Positions 16,478 to 24,815 of a DNA stretch of 64,000 nucleotides are shown piece after piece. Position numbers and translations under genes: made by a program. Below the pieces are notes generated by a model that was not told the origin of the DNA, ran no database searches, and worked only from the letters and a program-made list of their open reading frames with translations. Position 1 is the first letter of the stretch; each line of letters opens with the position of its first letter. The stretch comes from LMUY01 sp965199005 (GTDB lineage: Bacteria; Pseudomonadota; Alphaproteobacteria; Acetobacterales; Acetobacteraceae): contig CBDAQK010000003.1 in assembly GCA_965199005.1 (NCBI GenBank), positions 1 to 64,000 on the forward strand, written 5' to 3'.

Positions 16478-19051
16478 GTGACAGGAACACTCCCGGAACA
16501 ATTTGCCGCATGGTTCGCCTCCCGCGCCTGGTCGGCCCGGCCGCACCAGCTTGCCATGCTGGCGGCTGCCCAGGCGGGCCAGACGGCGCTGCTGATCGCC
16601 CCAACCGGGGGCGGCAAGACCCTGGCCGGCTTCCTCCCCTCCTTGGTCGAGCTTGCCGCCCAACCTCGCCAGGGCATCCATACGCTCTACGTCTCGCCCC
16701 TCAAGGCGCTCGGCACCGACGTCGCGCGCAACCTCACCGCGCCGATCAGCGACATGGGGCTGCCCATCACCGTGGAAACGCGGTCTGGCGACACGCCGCA
16801 AAGCCGGCGTGCCCGGCAGAAAGAGCACCCGCCCAACATCCTGCTCACCACCCCCGAGAGCCTCGCCCTGCTGCTGAGCCAAACCGCTGCGCCAGAGACG
16901 TTCGGCGGCCTGCGCTGCATCATCGTGGACGAAATCCATGCTCTGGCCGGCACCAAGCGGGGCGATCAACTGGCGCTCTGCCTCTCCCGCCTGAGGACGC
17001 TGGCGCCCGCCGCGCGCCGCACCGGGCTCTCGGCAACCGTGGCCTATAGAGGGGCGATCGAAGCCTATATCGGCTGCGGCGATGCCGTAGAGTTGGTGGA
17101 GGTGGCCGAGGGCGAACCACCGCAGCTCGAAATCCGGCTCAGCGAGGATCGGGTGCCATGGTCCGGACGCATGGGGCTCGCCTCCGCCGCGGTCATCCTG
17201 GACCGCATCCGCGCCGGCGGGATGACCATCGTCTTCGTCAACACCCGCGCCCAGGGGGAGCTGCTGTTCCAAGCCCTCTGGAAGCTGAACGAGGAGACGC
17301 TGCCCATCGCGCTTCACCATGGCAGCCTCGATATCGGGCAGCGCCGCCGGGTCGAAGCCGCCATGTCCCGCGGCGATCTGCGCGCCGTCGTGGCGACCTC
17401 CTCGCTGGATTTGGGGATCGACTGGGGCGGGGTGGACCAGGTGATCCAAGTTGGCGCGCCCAAAGGCGTCTCCCGCCTGCTGCAGCGCGTGGGGCGCTCG
17501 AACCACCGCATGGACGTCGCCAGCCGCGCCATCCTGGTGCCCGCCAACCGGTTTGAGGTGCTGGAGTGCGAGGCGGCGGTGCAGGGCGTGGCCGCGCGGG
17601 AACTGGACGGCGATCCGCCACGGCCCGGCGGGTTGGACGTCCTGGCCCAACACATCCTGCTGATGGCCGCTGCCGCACCCTTCTTCCCAGACGAGCTCTT
17701 CGCCGAGATCACCCGCGCCGCCCCCTATGCGGCCCTCACCCGCGAGACGTTCGAGGACGTGCTCCGCTTCGTCGAGGATGGTGGCTACGCCTTGTCCGCC
17801 TACGACCGCTACCGTAAGCTGTTCCGCAGCGCCGATGGCCGGGTGGAAATCCGCTCCGATCGCATTGCCCGCATCGCCAGAATGAATATCGGCACCATCG
17901 TCGAGATGCCGCTGCTGAAGGTCCGCATGGTCGGCCAGCGTGGCGGCTCACTGGGCGAACTGGAAGAATACTTCGCCAGCCTGCTGACGCCGGGCGACAC
18001 CTTCATGTTCGCCGGGCGGCTGCTTCGCTTCCTCCGCATCCGCGAAACCACGGTCGAATGCGTCGAGGGCGGCACGGGCGAGCCCATGGTCCCCGCCTAT
18101 GCCGGCGGCCGCTATCCGCTGACCACCAACCTGGCCGCCCGCGTCCGCGCCATGCTGCACGACCCGGGCCGATGGGACGCCTTCCCGGAGCAGGTGCAGG
18201 AGTGGCTGAGATTACAACAGGAACGGTCCACGCTGCCTGGCCCAAACGACCTCCTGGTCGAAGTTTTCCCCCGCAACGGCCGGTGGTACACCGTCGCCTA
18301 CTGCTTCGAGGGCCGCAACGCCCACCAAACGCTCGGCATGCTGCTGACCCGCCGGATGGAGCGGGCCGGAATCGCCCCGCTCGGCTTCGTCGCCACGGAT
18401 TACGTGATCGCCGTCTGGTCGGCCAACGAACCCGGCGACATGGCGGCGTTGTTCCAGGAGGACATGCTGGGCGATGACCTCGAGGCATGGATGGCCGAAA
18501 GCTCGCTGCTCCGCCGCACCTTCCGCAACGTCGCGGTGATCGCCGGCCTGGTGGACCGTTCTCAACCCGGCGCCGACCGCAACCGGCGGCAGGTGACCGT
18601 CAACACCGACCTGATCTACGACGTACTGCGCCGCCACCAGCCCAACCACATCCTGTTGCGCGCGACCCGGGCGGATGCCGCGCACGGGCTGACCGATGTC
18701 GGCCGGCTGGCGGAGATGCTGGCCCGCGTGCAGGGGCAGGTGCGCACGGTTCGCCTGTCCCGGGTGTCGCCCCTCGCCATCCCGGTGTTGCTGGATATCG
18801 GCCGCGAATTCGTCCGCACGTCGGAGGATGAGGATGCCCTGCTTGCAGAAACGGAGGCGTTGGTGGCCGAGGCAACCGGAGAGGCTGAACCATCCCAGGC
18901 ACCGATGCGCGTGCATCCGGTCCACCGCGCGAACCTCGCGATCATGACCCGGCGGGACCGTCCGCGGCCCAAGTTGCGCACCACCTCCGTGTTCGACGGG
19001 ACGATTCAGTCGCGCGGGCGCCGCGATGGCAATCCCAAGGCGAGCCAGTGA
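16478..19051 (+). CDS. ligase-associated DNA damage response DEXH helicase (Lhr type)
   Basis: An 857-residue superfamily 2 helicase of the Lhr-core type found with PdeM. Walker A APTGGGKT is at 41-48, the DEIH box at 151-154, and motif VI LQRVGRSNHR is present, followed by winged-helix and C-terminal domains (RMNIGTIVEMPLLKVRM, GEPMVPAYAGGRYP). It starts with GTG 16478. Its stop overlaps the pdeM start. This helicase and PdeM are half of the usual four-gene set; the exonuclease and ATP-dependent ligase partners are not adjacent. It probably unwinds DNA during repair in the cytoplasm. Confidence 0.88.
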   Translation: MTGTLPEQFAAWFASRAWSARPHQLAMLAAAQAGQTALLIAPTGGGKTLAGFLPSLVELAAQPRQGIHTLYVSPLKALGTDVARNLTAPISDMGLPITVETRSGDTPQSRRARQKEHPPNILLTTPESLALLLSQTAAPETFGGLRCIIVDEIHALAGTKRGDQLALCLSRLRTLAPAARRTGLSATVAYRGAIEAYIGCGDAVELVEVAEGEPPQLEIRLSEDRVPWSGRMGLASAAVILDRIRAGGMTIVFVNTRAQGELLFQALWKLNEETLPIALHHGSLDIGQRRRVEAAMSRGDLRAVVATSSLDLGIDWGGVDQVIQVGAPKGVSRLLQRVGRSNHRMDVASRAILVPANRFEVLECEAAVQGVAARELDGDPPRPGGLDVLAQHILLMAAAAPFFPDELFAEITRAAPYAALTRETFEDVLRFVEDGGYALSAYDRYRKLFRSADGRVEIRSDRIARIARMNIGTIVEMPLLKVRMVGQRGGSLGELEEYFASLLTPGDTFMFAGRLLRFLRIRETTVECVEGGTGEPMVPAYAGGRYPLTTNLAARVRAMLHDPGRWDAFPEQVQEWLRLQQERSTLPGPNDLLVEVFPRNGRWYTVAYCFEGRNAHQTLGMLLTRRMERAGIAPLGFVATDYVIAVWSANEPGDMAALFQEDMLGDDLEAWMAESSLLRRTFRNVAVIAGLVDRSQPGADRNRRQVTVNTDLIYDVLRRHQPNHILLRATRADAAHGLTDVGRLAEMLARVQGQVRTVRLSRVSPLAIPVLLDIGREFVRTSEDEDALLAETEALVAEATGEAEPSQAPMRVHPVHRANLAIMTRRDRPRPKLRTTSVFDGTIQSRGRRDGNPKASQ

Positions 19052-19734
19052 GCGTCATGGCCCCCATCCACCTGGCCGGACAGCGGCTGATGCTGGATCC
19101 GTCCGGCGCGCTCTGGTGGCCCGACAAGCGGCTGCTCGCGGTCGCCGATTTGCACCTCGAAAAAGGCTCCGCCTGCGCTGTGCGGGGACATCTGGTGCCG
19201 CCCTGGGACACAAGGGCCACGCTGGACCGCCTCGCCTTGCTCATCCGCCGCTATACGCCACACACGATCCTGGCTCTGGGCGACAGTTTCCACGATACGG
19301 GCGGCGCGTGCCGCCTGATGCCGGCAGATGCAGCCCGGCTGCACGCCATGGCGGCCGCTCACGACTTCATCTGGCTGCTGGGCAACCACGACCCATTGCC
19401 GCCGGAGGGCATGCCCGGCGCCACCGCCGAGTGGTGGGAGGCTGAGGGCATCGTCTTCCGCCACCAGGCGGGCGGGCCAGGCCCCGAGATTTGCGGGCAT
19501 CACCACCCCAAGGCGAGCATCACCACCCGCGCCCAGACCATCACCCGTCCGTGCTTCGTCGCCGGGCCGCACCGGCTCATGCTGCCAGCCTTCGGCGCCT
19601 TCACCGGCGGGTTGGACGTGCGCAATCCCGCGATATCTGGGCTGTTCCCCCGCGGCGCCCGCGCCTTCCTGCTGGGCCGGGAGCGGCTGTTCGCCTTCAC
19701 GCTGGGTCAATCAGCCGCGATGCGCGCAGTCTGA
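19048..19734 (+). CDS. pdeM: ligase-associated DNA damage response endonuclease PdeM
   Basis: Calcineurin-like metallophosphoesterase (228 residues) of the ligase-associated repair set. Metal-binding motifs are in order: VADLHLEKGSA (D34-x-H36), LGDSFHD, LLGNHDPLPPEG and the GHHHPKA histidine cluster, with a final GAFTGGLD typical of PdeM. The GTG at 19048 overlaps the helicase stop; an in-frame ATG at 19057 is the alternative start. A photolyase gene follows 50 bases later on the same strand. Confidence 0.88.
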   Translation: MSVMAPIHLAGQRLMLDPSGALWWPDKRLLAVADLHLEKGSACAVRGHLVPPWDTRATLDRLALLIRRYTPHTILALGDSFHDTGGACRLMPADAARLHAMAAAHDFIWLLGNHDPLPPEGMPGATAEWWEAEGIVFRHQAGGPGPEICGHHHPKASITTRAQTITRPCFVAGPHRLMLPAFGAFTGGLDVRNPAISGLFPRGARAFLLGRERLFAFTLGQSAAMRAV

Positions 19735-19784
19735 TCTCCCGTCGAACATTGCCGCATCGAGCAGGACACCACACATTGTAGCAA

Positions 19785-21233
19785 ATGCATGATCCGTCTC
19801 GCGTTAGGGGTGTTCGGCCCGGCCCGGTTTCGCTCGTGTGGTTCCGGCAGGAACTGCGCCTGGCGGACAATCCGGCGCTGCTGGCTGCCGCCGAGGCCGG
19901 GGCGGTGCTGCCCATCTACATCCTTGACGACGCGGCGGCCGGGCATCGCGCCATGGGGGGCGCGCACCGGTGGTGGCTGCACGGCAGCTTGGAATCGCTC
20001 GCCCGTAGCCTGAAGGAAGCAGGGGCCGGGTTGGTCCTGCGCCGGGGGTCCGCGGCAGAGATCATCCCCGGCCTGGTGAAGGCGACCGGCGCCACCGCCG
20101 TGCATGCCGGGCAGATGGTGGAGCCGTGGGCCCGCGCCCAGGATGCGGCAGTGGCGCAGGCGCTGCCACCCGGCGTCGGGCTGCATCTGCATCGTGCTGC
20201 CACGCTGTATGCGCCAGGGAGTATCAGGACGAAAACCGGCGGCAGCTACGGGATCTATACCCCATTCGCCCGCGCCGCCCTGTCGATGGGGCGGCCTCCC
20301 GCCCCACACCCCGCGCCGCGCAGCCTCACGGCAGTCATCACCGAGTCGGACGACCTTGCGACGTGGCATTTGCGCCCCGTGAAACCCGATTGGGCCGCCG
20401 GCTTCCGCGAAACCTGGCAGCCCGGCGAACCCGCCGCCCATGCGCGCCTGAAACACTTCCTCGGCGAAAACCTGCAGCACTACCCCACGGGCCGCAATAT
20501 CCCCGGGTCGGACCTGACCTCCATGCTGTCCCCCCATTTGCATTGGGGAGAACTCTCACCCGCCCAGGTGTGGCACGCTGCCGAGGCCGCCGGATCCGGC
20601 GAACCGCTTCGCGTCTTTTTGTCCGAACTGCTCTGGCATGAGTTCAGCGCCAACGTGCTGTGGCAGAACCCGGCCATGGCGCAGGACTCCCAAAAGGCGG
20701 ATTTCCGCCGGCTGCAATGGCGCAACGACGCCGCCGGGCTGCATGCGTGGCAGCGCGGGCAAACTGGCGTGCCGATCGTCGATGCCGGGATGCGGCAACT
20801 CTGGCATATCGGGTGGATGCACAACCGCGTCCGCATGATCACCGGGTCATTCCTGGTGAAGCATCTGCTCGTCTCCTGGGTGGAGGGCGAGCGCTGGTTC
20901 TGGGACACGCTGGTGGATGGCGACCACGCGGTGAACGCGCAATCCTGGCAATGGGTCGCCGGCACGGGCACGGACAGCCAGCCCTTCTTCCGGGTGTTCA
21001 ACCCCGTCACGCAGAGCGCCAAATTCGATCCAGAGGGCATTTATATCCGTCAGTGGGTGCCCGAATTGGCGAAACTGCCCGCACGATTCATCCACGCCCC
21101 ATGGGCCGCGCCGCCGGACGAACTGGCGCAGGCCGGCGTGACGCTGGGGCAGACCTATCCCCGACCCATCGTAGCCTTGGACGAGGGGCGGGACCGCGCG
21201 CTCGCCGCCTTCAGGGCGATGCGCGCCGCATGA
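19785..21233 (+). CDS. phrB: deoxyribodipyrimidine photolyase (class I CPD)
   Basis: Light-driven repair of cyclobutane pyrimidine dimers using FAD and an antenna cofactor. It has 482 residues. The N-terminal Rossmann domain begins VSLVWFRQELRLADNPAL. The FAD-binding region contains TGVPIVDAGMRQLWHIGWMHNR and DGDHAVNAQSWQWVAGTGTD, then FRVFNPVTQSAKFDPEG. These are the standard class I motifs, and the dinucleotide-binding tryptophans are present. It starts at ATG 19785 and its stop overlaps the following phosphoesterase (ATGA). The repair neighbours PdeM and Lhr-type helicase are upstream. Confidence 0.94.
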   Translation: MHDPSRVRGVRPGPVSLVWFRQELRLADNPALLAAAEAGAVLPIYILDDAAAGHRAMGGAHRWWLHGSLESLARSLKEAGAGLVLRRGSAAEIIPGLVKATGATAVHAGQMVEPWARAQDAAVAQALPPGVGLHLHRAATLYAPGSIRTKTGGSYGIYTPFARAALSMGRPPAPHPAPRSLTAVITESDDLATWHLRPVKPDWAAGFRETWQPGEPAAHARLKHFLGENLQHYPTGRNIPGSDLTSMLSPHLHWGELSPAQVWHAAEAAGSGEPLRVFLSELLWHEFSANVLWQNPAMAQDSQKADFRRLQWRNDAAGLHAWQRGQTGVPIVDAGMRQLWHIGWMHNRVRMITGSFLVKHLLVSWVEGERWFWDTLVDGDHAVNAQSWQWVAGTGTDSQPFFRVFNPVTQSAKFDPEGIYIRQWVPELAKLPARFIHAPWAAPPDELAQAGVTLGQTYPRPIVALDEGRDRALAAFRAMRAA

Positions 21234-21952
21234 TCATCCCGCCGGGCCGCCCGATCCGGATCGTTGGAGACGTGCATGGCGACGCACGCGCCTTCGCCTT
21301 CGCCGCGGACACCGACCGTTTCGTGGTTCAGCTTGGCGACCTGACCGATAGCGGCCCGGACAGTGCCGGCGCGCTGGAGATGGCGTTGCGCCTCGTCGAC
21401 GAACGGCGCGGCGTCTTCCTGATGGGCAATCACGACCGTAAACTAGGCCGCGCGCTAGGCGGGCTGCCCGTCCGGATCGATCCGGCGCTGGCCCAGACGC
21501 TCGCACAACTCACCCCAAAACTGCGCCAGCGCGCCTTGGCCGCCATCGAGCACGCTCCCGCCTGGATCGTGGATGGCGACCGGGTTTTCGTGCATGGCGG
21601 GTTCCATACGGCGATGCTGGAGACGCTGCCGCCACCAGGCCTGGCCCGGATCGACGTGGCGCTGTCACGGGCGCTGTTCGGCCAAACCACTGGGCGCGTC
21701 CAGGCCGATGGCTATCCCGAACGCGTGTTGCGCTGGGTGGACCGCATTCCGTTGGGCGTCACGGTCTATTGCGGCCACGACCGCCGCAGCACCGACGGGC
21801 GACCCTACATCAAGCTTGGCAGCAGCGGCGGCAGGGCGGTGTTTTTGGACACGGGCGCCGGCAAGGGCGGCCATTTATCCTGGATCGACCTCCCAGCCCG
21901 CACTGCTGCCGCGCCGTCAGCGAAACAATCCCCCGTCGAACACAGCCTGTAA
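21230..21952 (+). CDS. PPP-like metallophosphoesterase
   Basis: A 240-residue phosphoesterase with the order of protein-phosphatase motifs: VGDVHGD (near residue 12), LGDLTDSGPDS in place of the classic GDxxDRG, FLMGNHDRK, VFVHGGFH and YCGHDRR. The bimetal site residues look complete. Bacterial relatives dephosphorylate proteins, nucleotides or tetraphosphates, so substrate is not predictable. The ATG overlaps the photolyase stop, which ties its expression to DNA repair. It converges on cobQ with one base between the stops. Confidence 0.82.
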   Translation: MIIPPGRPIRIVGDVHGDARAFAFAADTDRFVVQLGDLTDSGPDSAGALEMALRLVDERRGVFLMGNHDRKLGRALGGLPVRIDPALAQTLAQLTPKLRQRALAAIEHAPAWIVDGDRVFVHGGFHTAMLETLPPPGLARIDVALSRALFGQTTGRVQADGYPERVLRWVDRIPLGVTVYCGHDRRSTDGRPYIKLGSSGGRAVFLDTGAGKGGHLSWIDLPARTAAAPSAKQSPVEHSL

Positions 21953-21953
21953 C

Positions 21954-23396
21954 TCACCGCGCAAGCGCCAACAGCGCCTTTACGTCGATATGTGCCTCCA
22001 CATGCGCCGCCAGCCGGTCGAGCACCCCCTCGACATCGGCCTCATGTGTCCGCACGGTCGGTTCGGCTCCCAGCCGGCGCAGCCAAGCGGCCCGTACAGC
22101 GTCCGCGGTGAATAGCCCATGCACGTAGCACCCACTCACCAGCCCGTCGGGCGAAACGGCTCCCGCCGGGCAGCCATCCATGTGCAGCATGGGCGCTGCC
22201 TCGCCCGTCGTCCGGCCAACATGCATCTCGTAGCCGTGGAACGGAACACCGTCCCACTCCCCCAGCACCTCCACCAACCGCTTGTGCCCACCCAGCACCG
22301 TGTCCACCGGAAGCAATCCCAGGCCGGGCACAACGCCCGGCGGTCCTTCGATCCCGTCGGGGTCGGCCAGGCTGCGCCCCAGCATCTGGTAGCCGCCGCA
22401 TAGACCAAGGATGCGGCCGCACCGGCGATGATGCGCCAGCAGGTCGATATCCCACCCCTCCATCCGCAGCGCCGCCAAATCCGCGATCGTCGCCTTCGAC
22501 CCCGGCAGGATCACCAGGTCACACACCGGCAACGGTTCACCCCGGCCCACCAACTGCACATCCACGCCGGGCTCGGCCGCAAGCGGGTCGAAATCGTCGA
22601 AATTGCTGATCCAGGGCAAAACCGGAATGGCGATCCTGACTGCTGCACCGAGGTGCCGGGGCACCGCCAAATCAGCCGCATCCTCGGCCGGCAGGCGATA
22701 GGCGTCGTTGAAAAACGGGACGAGACCGAACCGGGTCCAACCCGTATGGGCGGCAATCACACCCATGCCGCTGGCAAACAGCGACACATCCCCCCGCATC
22801 CGGTTGACGATAAACCCGGCGATCATGGCCCTATCCGCCGCCTCCAGCACCGTATGCGTGCCCACCAGGCTGGCGATCACGCCGCCGCGGTCGATATCAC
22901 CCACGACCACCACCGGCACGTTCGCCGCGCGGGCAAAGCCCATATTGGCAATGTCCCCCACGCGCAAATTCACCTCGGAGGCGCTGCCGGCCCCCTCCAC
23001 CAGGACGATGTCGGCTTCGGCACGCATACGCGCAAAACTGTCCAGGACGGACGGCATCAGCCCCGGCTTCATCGCCTGGTACTCCCGTGCCCGGGCGTTG
23101 CCGACCACCCGGCCCTGCACCACCACCTGGCTCCCCACCGCGCTCTGCGGCTTCAGCAGCACCGGGTTCATGTGCACGGAGGCCGCCACGCATGCCGCCC
23201 GTGCCTGCAGTGCCTGTGCGCGCCCGATCTCGCCCCCATCCGCGGTGACGGCGGCGTTGTTGGACATGTTCTGCGGTTTGAACGGACGCACGCGCAGCCC
23301 GCGCCGGTGCAGCGCCCGCGCCAGTCCGGTCACCAGCAGGGATTTCCCGACGCTCGACCCGGTGCCCTGAAACATGATCGCCCGGGCCGTGGTCAA
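21954..23396 (-). CDS. cobQ: cobyric acid synthase
   Basis: Glutamine-dependent amidation of peripheral carboxylates (b, d, e, g) of adenosylcobyrinic acid a,c-diamide. It has 480 residues. The N-terminal P-loop is FQGTGSSVGKS, with RPFKPQNMSNNAAVT; the glutaminase half has the nucleophile Cys in LGLCGGYQMLG and the His in GCYVHGLF. I chose TTG 23396 (TTARAIMFQ follows), which overlaps the cobO stop as TTGA and gives the usual N-terminus; the first ATG is at 23375. Last gene of the leftward cobU-cobO-cobQ unit. Confidence 0.93.
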   Translation of the reverse strand: MTTARAIMFQGTGSSVGKSLLVTGLARALHRRGLRVRPFKPQNMSNNAAVTADGGEIGRAQALQARAACVAASVHMNPVLLKPQSAVGSQVVVQGRVVGNARAREYQAMKPGLMPSVLDSFARMRAEADIVLVEGAGSASEVNLRVGDIANMGFARAANVPVVVVGDIDRGGVIASLVGTHTVLEAADRAMIAGFIVNRMRGDVSLFASGMGVIAAHTGWTRFGLVPFFNDAYRLPAEDAADLAVPRHLGAAVRIAIPVLPWISNFDDFDPLAAEPGVDVQLVGRGEPLPVCDLVILPGSKATIADLAALRMEGWDIDLLAHHRRCGRILGLCGGYQMLGRSLADPDGIEGPPGVVPGLGLLPVDTVLGGHKRLVEVLGEWDGVPFHGYEMHVGRTTGEAAPMLHMDGCPAGAVSPDGLVSGCYVHGLFTADAVRAAWLRRLGAEPTVRTHEADVEGVLDRLAAHVEAHIDVKALLALAR

Positions 23397-23998
23397 AACT
23401 CGATCCCCTCCTGCGCCTTCACCCCGGCGGCGAAATGGTGCTTCACCGCGCCCATCTCGGTGACCAAATCCGCTGCCTCGATCAGCGCCGGGCGCGCGTT
23501 GCGGCCGGTGACCACCACGTGAAGCCCGGCTGAACGCGCGGCCAATGCGGCGAGCACCGCGTCCAGCACCAAATAATCGTAGCGCAGCGCGATGTTCAGT
23601 TCGTCCAGCACCAGCAGCCCGAGGCCAGGCCGAGCCATCATGGCCAAGGCCTGCGCCCAGGCGCGCTCGGCGGCGGCGATGTCGCGGGCGCGGTCTTGCG
23701 TCTCCCAGGTAAAACCTTCGCCCATGGTGTGCCACTCCACCATGCTGCCGAAGCGCTCGAACGCCGCCCGCTCGCCGGTGGACCAGGCGCCCTTGATGAA
23801 CTGCACCACCCCCACCGGGCGGCCACGGCCTAGCATCCGCAGGGCAAGGCCGAAGGCGGCCGTGGTCTTGCCCTTGCCCGGACCGGTATGGACGATCAGC
23901 AGGCCCTTCTCGACGACGCTTTTGCCCGCAACCTCGGCATCCTGCACCGCCTTGCGCCGGGCCATCTTGTCGCGGTGACGGTCCGCTTCTTCGGTCAT
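23393..23998 (-). CDS. cobO: cob(I)yrinic acid a,c-diamide adenosyltransferase
   Basis: Transfers the adenosyl group of ATP to the corrinoid cobalt (CobO/BtuR/CobA type), 201 residues. The P-loop TGPGKGKTTAAFG is at about 38-50; GVVQFIKGAWSTGE, LDELNIALRYDYL and VVTGRNARPALIEAADLVTE are family motifs. Its ATG overlaps the cobU stop and its TGA overlaps the probable TTG start of cobQ, so all three leftward genes are coupled. It acts in the cytoplasm after cobyrinate a,c-diamide formation. Confidence 0.95.
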   Translation of the reverse strand: MTEEADRHRDKMARRKAVQDAEVAGKSVVEKGLLIVHTGPGKGKTTAAFGLALRMLGRGRPVGVVQFIKGAWSTGERAAFERFGSMVEWHTMGEGFTWETQDRARDIAAAERAWAQALAMMARPGLGLLVLDELNIALRYDYLVLDAVLAALAARSAGLHVVVTGRNARPALIEAADLVTEMGAVKHHFAAGVKAQEGIEF

Positions 23999-24501
23999 TT
24001 CACCACCATCGGAATGCCCGCCACCATCAGCACCACCCGGTCCGCCCGCGCCGCCACCTGGGCATGCAGCACGCCGGCAATGTCGCGGAACCGGCGGGCC
24101 AGCGCATTATCCGGCACGATGCCCAGCCCAACCTCGTTGGACACCAGCACCGTGGGCGATTGCCGCGCGTCCAGTGTCGCCAGCAGGGCCGGCCAGTTCG
24201 CCTCCCGCTCCGCCAGCAGCAGGTTTGTGACCCACAGCGTCAGGCAATCCACCAGCACGGGCGCGTTCACATTTAAGGCCGCAGCCAGCTCCGTGGGCGC
24301 CTCGACCGTCTGCCACCCCGCATTGCGCCGGCCGCGATGGGATGCGATGCGCGCCACCATTTCGTCGTCGAACGCCTGCGCCGTCGCGACATAGCGCCAG
24401 GGGGCGGGATGCGCCTCCACCAGCCCCTCCGCATAGCGGCTCTTCCCCGAGCGGGCGCCGCCGAGCACGAAGGTGATTTGACCTGACACACGCCGGGTCA
24501 T
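23995..24501 (-). CDS. cobU: adenosylcobinamide kinase/adenosylcobinamide-phosphate guanylyltransferase
   Basis: Bifunctional enzyme (called CobP in the Pseudomonas denitrificans scheme) that phosphorylates adenosylcobinamide and adds GMP. It is 168 residues, near the usual 170-180. The P-loop VLGGARSGKS is at 12-21, followed by RYVATAQAFDDEM, the guanylylated-His region ASHRGRR, and LVDCLTLWVTNLL. I chose ATG 24501; a GTG at 24489 is the alternative. Only nine bases separate this start from the outer helix of the oppositely oriented B12 riboswitch, so its promoter must overlap the riboswitch DNA. Confidence 0.94.
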   Translation of the reverse strand: MTRRVSGQITFVLGGARSGKSRYAEGLVEAHPAPWRYVATAQAFDDEMVARIASHRGRRNAGWQTVEAPTELAAALNVNAPVLVDCLTLWVTNLLLAEREANWPALLATLDARQSPTVLVSNEVGLGIVPDNALARRFRDIAGVLHAQVAARADRVVLMVAGIPMVVK

Positions 24502-24510
24502 ACACGGGAT

Positions 24511-24674
24511 GCGATGGTCCCTCCAGCCGGAGGGTGAAAAGGGAACGCGGTGCAACACCGCGGCTGCCCCCGCAACTGTAAGCGGAGAGCAGCGTCGGCA
24601 CACGCCACTGGGCTACCGCCCGGGAAGGCCGCCGACGATGCGATTGATCCGTGAGCCAGGAGACCTGCCATCGC
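24511..24674 (+). promoter_or_regulatory. cobalamin (B12) riboswitch aptamer
   Basis: Adenosylcobalamin-sensing RNA in the leader of the rightward cob operon. Conserved blocks appear in order: GGTGAAAAGGGAACGCGGTG (24533-24552), CGGCTGCCCCCGCAACTGTA, GCCACTG, CGGGAAGG, and the B12 box AGCCAGGAGACCTGCC (about 24654-24669). The outer P1 helix is perfect: GCGATGG (24511-24517) with CCATCGC (24668-24674). Orientation is plus, toward the DUF1636-cobW-cobN genes. Ligand binding is expected to reduce expression. It abuts cobU on the minus strand. Confidence 0.95.
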
Positions 24675-24723
24675 CGGCGCAGCCAAGCGCCGGGTCTACC
24701 ATTGCGAGTCCGGGCGGGGTGCA

Positions 24724-24805
24724 CCGGGGTCGGCGGATCGCTGCGGCAATCCGACCACCGGGGCGTTGCCCCGGGGGCGATGGGCACCCGTGCCTGACCA
24801 CGGAG
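24724..24805 (+). promoter_or_regulatory. candidate riboswitch expression platform with SD-masking hairpin
   Basis: Downstream of the aptamer, two stems are mutually exclusive. 24724-24733 pairs with 24751-24761 (ten pairs, one bulged A). 24758-24764 pairs with 24768-24774 around a GTT loop, and both use 24758-24761. Further down, CCGTG (24788-24792) pairs with CACGG (24799-24803); its 3' arm covers half of the GGAG Shine-Dalgarno (24802-24805) of the gene starting at 24816. No U-tract is present, so translational control fits better than termination. The pairings are seen; the mechanism is inferred. Confidence 0.5.
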
Positions 24806-24815
24806 ACGCCGCGCC

